NCBI GenBank assembly: GCA_964451255.1
Contig: CAYVHL010000011.1
Location: forward strand, 1 to 62,444
From: JAHBTB01 sp964451255
GTDB lineage: Bacteria; Armatimonadota; Fimbriimonadia; Fimbriimonadales; Fimbriimonadaceae
Direction of reading: 5' to 3'
DNA: 62,444 nt
Shown here: piece after piece, positions 58,853 through 62,444 of the stretch
Layout: every line of letters begins with the position of its first letter
How positions within the stretch are numbered: the stretch's first letter is position 1
Made by a program: the position numbers and the translations under genes
The notes under the pieces: generated by a model
Databases searched by the model: none
Told to the model about the DNA's origin: nothing
The model's input: only the letters and a program-made list of their open reading frames with translations

Positions 58853-60023
58853 CTGCGACGGCCTCCTGTGTGCGTTCTTGATAAGGATGGGCGGCGGTCA
58901 CCAACGGCGCCTTGCCCAACTGGTAGCCAAAGTTCACGAGCCAGATCCCGCCGATCAGGGCGAAACAGCCGAAGTCTGCGGCCGTCACGCCGACATGTGG
59001 TCTAAAGAACGGCATGATGATGTAGTGGACGTCGAAGAAGTGGAAGAAAAATATCCACGCGGCGACGAAGCCAAGGCGGATCGGGTCACGCTTGACACCA
59101 GGTGACAACAAGAGGATGAAGGGCACCAGGAAGTTGAACGCTATCTGGCTGAACCCAAAGCCGTTCCATTCGCCATGGAGCCTGGTGAAGTAATAGCTGT
59201 TCTCCGGCAGGTTGCCGCTCCACATGATCAAGAACTGGCTGAAATTGAAGTAGGCCCAGAACATGGTCAACATGAGGAGCATGTTGCCGAAGTCCCTCTT
59301 CATCAGGTCGTCTTTGACGACCGCTCCATACGTCTCGGTCTTGCCCGCAAGCAACACGAACAGCGTGGAGAAGGCGACGGCCGATATCGCGCAGACGACG
59401 ACCCAAATGAACCCGAACATGGTCGAAGACCAGTGAGGGTCGATCGACATCACGATGTCAGTGACGAAGAAGGTGAGCAACAGAACATAGGCCACCATCG
59501 CGAAACCTGACAGGTTGTTGCGCTTTTGGTGATACTTTTCGTCGCCCGTCAGTTCCTCCTGGCGAGTCCATTTCTTGAATGCGTTGCCCATCAGGGCGAA
59601 GAGCACGAGGACGCCCGCTATCCGGAAATACCAGAACGGAAGGTTAAGATAGGTGTTCTTGCGGACGACCAGCATGTCGGTCGGGGATGCATGGAGCCAA
59701 CCAGCATATATGACGTCCTTGAACACGACCACCGCGGGTATCAGCAGCAGGCCGAGAAGGGCCATCGCAGCCGGGCCTCCTCCGGCTTCGTATATCCGCG
59801 CGACCGGGGTGGTCCATCGTCCACGCATCGCGTTGAACAAGATCGTCATGGAAAGGAAGCCGAACGCCGTGGATCCCCAGAACATCCAACCGAAGAGATA
59901 GGATCCAGCGAAACTGTTGAACCCTGACTGCATGTAACCGAACCCGGCGAGCAACGCCCCGACGACCGCCAGGCCGATCCCGAAGGTCATTGACTTTCGT
60001 CCCAAGAGGGCCGCGTCTTTCAC
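58842..60023 (-). CDS. actF: alternative complex III subunit ActF (quinone-binding, NrfD-like paralogue)
   Basis: A 393-residue integral membrane protein with about ten helices, for example SYLFGWMFWGSTAFGFLSMT, YFRIAGVLVLFALMGNAF, MVAYVLLLTFFVTDIVMSID and FCALIGGIWLVNFGYQL-like segments. DIVMSIDPHWSSTMFG and NYFNFSQFLIMWSGNLPEN-type blocks are typical of ActF. In ACIII it pairs with ActC around the quinol site. ATG 60023 overlaps the actE stop by 4 bp. Confidence 0.92.
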   Translation of the reverse strand: MKDAALLGRKSMTFGIGLAVVGALLAGFGYMQSGFNSFAGSYLFGWMFWGSTAFGFLSMTILFNAMRGRWTTPVARIYEAGGGPAAMALLGLLLIPAVVVFKDVIYAGWLHASPTDMLVVRKNTYLNLPFWYFRIAGVLVLFALMGNAFKKWTRQEELTGDEKYHQKRNNLSGFAMVAYVLLLTFFVTDIVMSIDPHWSSTMFGFIWVVVCAISAVAFSTLFVLLAGKTETYGAVVKDDLMKRDFGNMLLMLTMFWAYFNFSQFLIMWSGNLPENSYYFTRLHGEWNGFGFSQIAFNFLVPFILLLSPGVKRDPIRLGFVAAWIFFFHFFDVHYIIMPFFRPHVGVTAADFGCFALIGGIWLVNFGYQLGKAPLVTAAHPYQERTQEAVADAS

Positions 60024-60799
60024 TGACCGCCTCCTGCGTTGTTGGCCTGCGGTTTCTCGGCACCGATCTGTCCCGGCGAGTCATCGACACCTGCCGGTGG
60101 CTGGGGAGAAGTCGGCGTGAGCGTCTTCGGCCCGGTAGGGGACTCGACGGTTCCTCGCGCAGCCGGTTGGCCGGGGTAAGTCTGCTGCTCAGGTTTGAAG
60201 AGAGGCCCGGTGTCTGTACCGGATCCAGATAGCCCAAGGGCGCTTCTGTCTGTCGAATCCAAATCCTCGACATTCGCGAACTGGCTGAACTGCAGTGTGC
60301 GGATGTACGAGGCGATCGCCCAGCGGTCATAGGGTTTGATGCGGGGAGCGATGGGGTACATAGCGCCGTAGCCGTTGGTCATGACGTCAAAGAAGTGGCC
60401 GATCGGCATCTTGCGAAGCCGCTCCGTGTGGTAGTCCGCGACGGGGCGCATGAGGTTGTAGCCCCTTTGGGCGATCATTCCCTTGCCGTCGCCGAGTGCG
60501 CCATGGCAGTGGGAGCAGAACGCCATGAAACGGTCTTGCCCTCTGCGGATGAGCTCCTCGGTCACCGGGACTGGAAACTCCTTGACCAGTTGTCCGTTTT
60601 CGAATCCGGTGTAAAAGGCAGCGTTCTCGTGTGCCTCCAAGAAAGGCACCGTGCCCGCGACCGGTTTCCTCGTGTTCTGCCTGTCCGTGAAGAAGTTGCT
60701 GAGTTCCTGGCTCTTGGCCTTGGGCTCGACCCACATGTCAAGGTGACAGCCAGCGAGCAGGAACGTGCTGGCAAGGAGCAGGGGAAGCCACCGTCTCAT
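60020..60799 (-). CDS. actE: alternative complex III subunit ActE, mono-heme cytochrome c lipoprotein
   Basis: A 259-residue lipoprotein: signal RRWLPLLLASTFLLAGC with lipobox LAGC, then a cytochrome c domain with CSHCHG and a likely axial Met in RLRKMPIGHFF or NGYGAMYPIA. A Pro/Thr/Gly-rich tail of about 60 residues ends it. ActE passes electrons from the ActA/ActB part to the acceptor, here probably the CoxB heme domain. ATG 60799 shares one base with the actD stop; a TTG directly before it is also possible. Confidence 0.9.
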   Translation of the reverse strand: MRRWLPLLLASTFLLAGCHLDMWVEPKAKSQELSNFFTDRQNTRKPVAGTVPFLEAHENAAFYTGFENGQLVKEFPVPVTEELIRRGQDRFMAFCSHCHGALGDGKGMIAQRGYNLMRPVADYHTERLRKMPIGHFFDVMTNGYGAMYPIAPRIKPYDRWAIASYIRTLQFSQFANVEDLDSTDRSALGLSGSGTDTGPLFKPEQQTYPGQPAARGTVESPTGPKTLTPTSPQPPAGVDDSPGQIGAEKPQANNAGGGQ

Positions 60800-61404
60800 C
60801 AATAGCCCTCCGAAGTCATGACTTTTTCTACCGAGAGCGGGCCCAAACCGGCGAAGAGGTCGTGGATCGCGGTCTCGTCATAGCGAGGGTCGGTGGACTC
60901 GACCGACAAGATGTAGCGGTCTTGGCTGGCTCTGGCCATACATTCAGCGTTGAAGATCGGGTGGTGGTATTTGGGCAATCCGTTCAGCCCCAACATGCCG
61001 AACGCGGCCCCGAACGCGGAGAGCAAGATCGTGAGCTCGTACATGATCGGCACGAACGCCGGGAGAGATCCGAGCGGCTTGCCGCCGGTGTTGTAGGGGA
61101 AACCGTTCATCCCGGTCGGCCCCGGGAGAAAGCTGGGGAACTGGAAGCCCGTGCTCGTGTACCACGTGAGGAAGAACCCGGCGGTGACTCCGCAAAGGCC
61201 GCCACAAAAAGTGATCCAGCCAAGACGGTTGTCTTTGAACTCCAGGGCGTCCGCCAACCCCTCTACCGGAACAGGGGAGTAGGCGTCCACATCGCGATAA
61301 CCGGCTGCCTTGACCGCCTTGGTCGCCTCCAACAACGTGGCAGGGGAGTCGAACTCCGCGACCACCGCGAACGGCTTGGGTGACGTGTCTCTACCGTGCG
61401 ACAT
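60799..61404 (-). CDS. actD: alternative complex III subunit ActD (DUF3341)
   Basis: A 201-residue DUF3341 protein. AVVAEFDSPATLLEATKAVKAAGYRDVDAYSPVPVEG is compressed here as the typical N-terminal domain, followed by two transmembrane helices (GWITFCGGLCGVTAGFFLTW and PIMYELTILLSAFGAAFGML). The C-terminus is soluble. ActD anchors the complex at the membrane. ATG 61404 follows directly on the actC stop. Confidence 0.93.
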   Translation of the reverse strand: MSHGRDTSPKPFAVVAEFDSPATLLEATKAVKAAGYRDVDAYSPVPVEGLADALEFKDNRLGWITFCGGLCGVTAGFFLTWYTSTGFQFPSFLPGPTGMNGFPYNTGGKPLGSLPAFVPIMYELTILLSAFGAAFGMLGLNGLPKYHHPIFNAECMARASQDRYILSVESTDPRYDETAIHDLFAGLGPLSVEKVMTSEGY

Positions 61405-62444
61405 TTAGTGCGCTCCCGCGGCCTCCGGCTCCGCGTGGGGGTCGTGTGAAGCATGCATCTGGTGGGCGAGTTCCTTCACCTCGAAGATGTTGATCATGGG
61501 CAGGAAGCGCACGAACAGGAACATCAGGAAGACGAACATGCCGATCGTGCCGAAGAACATGCTCACGTCGACCGGGGACGGAGTGTAGTAGCCGAAGCTC
61601 GACGGCAAGAAGTCACGGGTCAAGTTGACCGGGATGATCACGTATCGTTCTAGCCACATCCCGATGTTGACGTCCAAAGCCACGAGGAAGAGCGCCACCA
61701 TACTTTTGCGCATCTTGGGGAACCACATCAACTGTGGGATGAGGACGTTGCAAAGGATCAGGAGCCAGTACGACCAGCTATATGGGGCGTGCAGAAGGTT
61801 GACGTGGTTGTGCAGGAACGCCTGCTCCAGAGGCTCGCCGCTGTAGTAGGCGTAAAAGGCTTCCGTGAAGTAGCCGTAAGCCACTATCAGGCCGGTGGCG
61901 AGCATGATCTTCGCCATCCAGTCGAAGTGCTTCATCGTGATGACGTTTTCAAGCTTGTACCACTTGCGCAACGGTATCGCAAAGAGGATGACCATCGCAA
62001 ATCCGGCGAAGACGGCGCCAGCGACGAAGTACGGCGGGAAGATGGTCGGCCGCCAGCCTGGCACGACGGCCATGGCAAAGTCGAAGGACACGATCGTGTG
62101 CACCGACAAGACCAGCGGGGCGGAGATGCCGGCGAGCATGATGCCAGCGTGCTCGTATCGCTGCCAGTGCTTGGCGCTTCCGCGCCATCCTAGGCTCAAA
62201 ATGCCGTAGACGACCTTTCCAAGTTTCTTCCTTGACCGGTCGCGCAACGTGCCGAGGTCGGGCACCAAACCGATGTACCAGAAGATGATCGAGACCGTGA
62301 AGTAAGTGCTGACCGCGAACACGTCCCAGATGAGCGGGCTGCGGAACTGCGGCCAGAGCCCCATCACGTTGGGATAAGGGAACAGCCAGTAGGCCACCCA
62401 CGGCCGCCCTGTGTGCAGGAGCGGGAAGAGGCCGGCGCACATGA
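61405..62444 (-). CDS. actC: alternative complex III subunit ActC (NrfD-like), 5' end missing
   Basis: At least 345 residues of an NrfD/PsrC-type membrane protein; the frame runs to the window edge and typical ActC is about 100 residues longer, so the N-terminus lies outside. Family blocks include FRSPLIWDVFAVSTYFTVS, SVHTIVSFDFAMAVVPGW and NVNIGMWLERYVIIPVNLT-like sequence. It binds quinol in ACIII and may help proton translocation. actA and actB should lie beyond the right edge. Confidence 0.92.
   Translation of the reverse strand, partial: MCAGLFPLLHTGRPWVAYWLFPYPNVMGLWPQFRSPLIWDVFAVSTYFTVSIIFWYIGLVPDLGTLRDRSRKKLGKVVYGILSLGWRGSAKHWQRYEHAGIMLAGISAPLVLSVHTIVSFDFAMAVVPGWRPTIFPPYFVAGAVFAGFAMVILFAIPLRKWYKLENVITMKHFDWMAKIMLATGLIVAYGYFTEAFYAYYSGEPLEQAFLHNHVNLLHAPYSWSYWLLILCNVLIPQLMWFPKMRKSMVALFLVALDVNIGMWLERYVIIPVNLTRDFLPSSFGYYTPSPVDVSMFFGTIGMFVFLMFLFVRFLPMINIFEVKELAHQMHASHDPHAEPEAAGAH

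Overview
The window (62,444 bp, GC-rich, densely coding) looks like a chromosomal segment of a diderm, aerobic, high-GC bacterium. The gene mix best fits the Armatimonadota, class Fimbriimonadia, or a close relative: a lipopolysaccharide-transport (Lpt) operon next to a DUF3084 protein, a Ycf45-like AAA/R3H ATPase, a PEP-CTERM protein, a PSD1/DUF1501 pair, and an alternative complex III plus caa3 oxidase cluster. This placement is inferred from gene content; no rRNA is present to test it. Gene start patterns are unusual: many first genes of transcription units have a TAnnnT hexamer (often TACACT or TAGACT) 6-10 bp before the start codon and no Shine-Dalgarno sequence, as in Deinococcus leaderless mRNAs. 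Downstream genes mostly start inside ATGA/GTGA/TTGA overlaps.

Layout. 1-63: tandem 21-bp palindromic repeat. 112-9955: carbohydrate locus, with an M24 peptidase divergent from a Tat-exported GH116 enzyme, then a five-gene leftward operon (GH5, DUF4838, SDR mannonate-type oxidoreductase, zinc dehydrogenase, UxaC) that looks built for glucuronate-containing glycans. 10021-15240: cytochrome c/PQQ sugar dehydrogenase lipoprotein, cupin, O-acetylhomoserine sulfhydrylase, DUF6265, CoA-binding protein, GNAT. 15274-24927: DUF1501 and PSD1 cytochrome pair divergent from a phytanoyl-CoA dioxygenase homologue, a PEP-CTERM/DUF4114 protein with a good terminator, and a large secreted beta-propeller protein. 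25000-25611: a DUF559 nuclease-fold gene enclosed by four to five copies of a palindromic repeat, the most mobile-looking segment of the window. 25729-29652: ThuA-like protein, Ycf45/R3H ATPase, HtrA-type protease.

29722-36018: rlmN, lptC, lptA, lptB, an LptF/G permease, DUF3084 and a RuvC/YqgF-like protein form one tightly overlapping operon. lptC seems to lack any ordinary start codon. 36020-43589: thioredoxin-fold protein, CheW, metallophosphoesterase, SecG, a CBS-DUF1385 fusion, SRPBCC protein, two tandem zinc dehydrogenases, M48 peptidase. 43630-47438: tRNA-Leu(GAG), metF, alaS. 47501-53530: DUF6614, an MFS-HEAT fusion, a dCache-HAMP-adenylate cyclase, purN and plsC.

53584-62444 (leftward): coxD, coxC, coxA, coxB with a fused cytochrome c, sco, a small membrane protein, actF, actE, actD and a truncated actC. 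This is a linked quinol:cytochrome c oxidoreductase (alternative complex III) and caa3-type terminal oxidase module; its promoter and actA/actB lie beyond the right edge. No rRNA, insertion sequence with a transposase, prophage or CRISPR array was seen.
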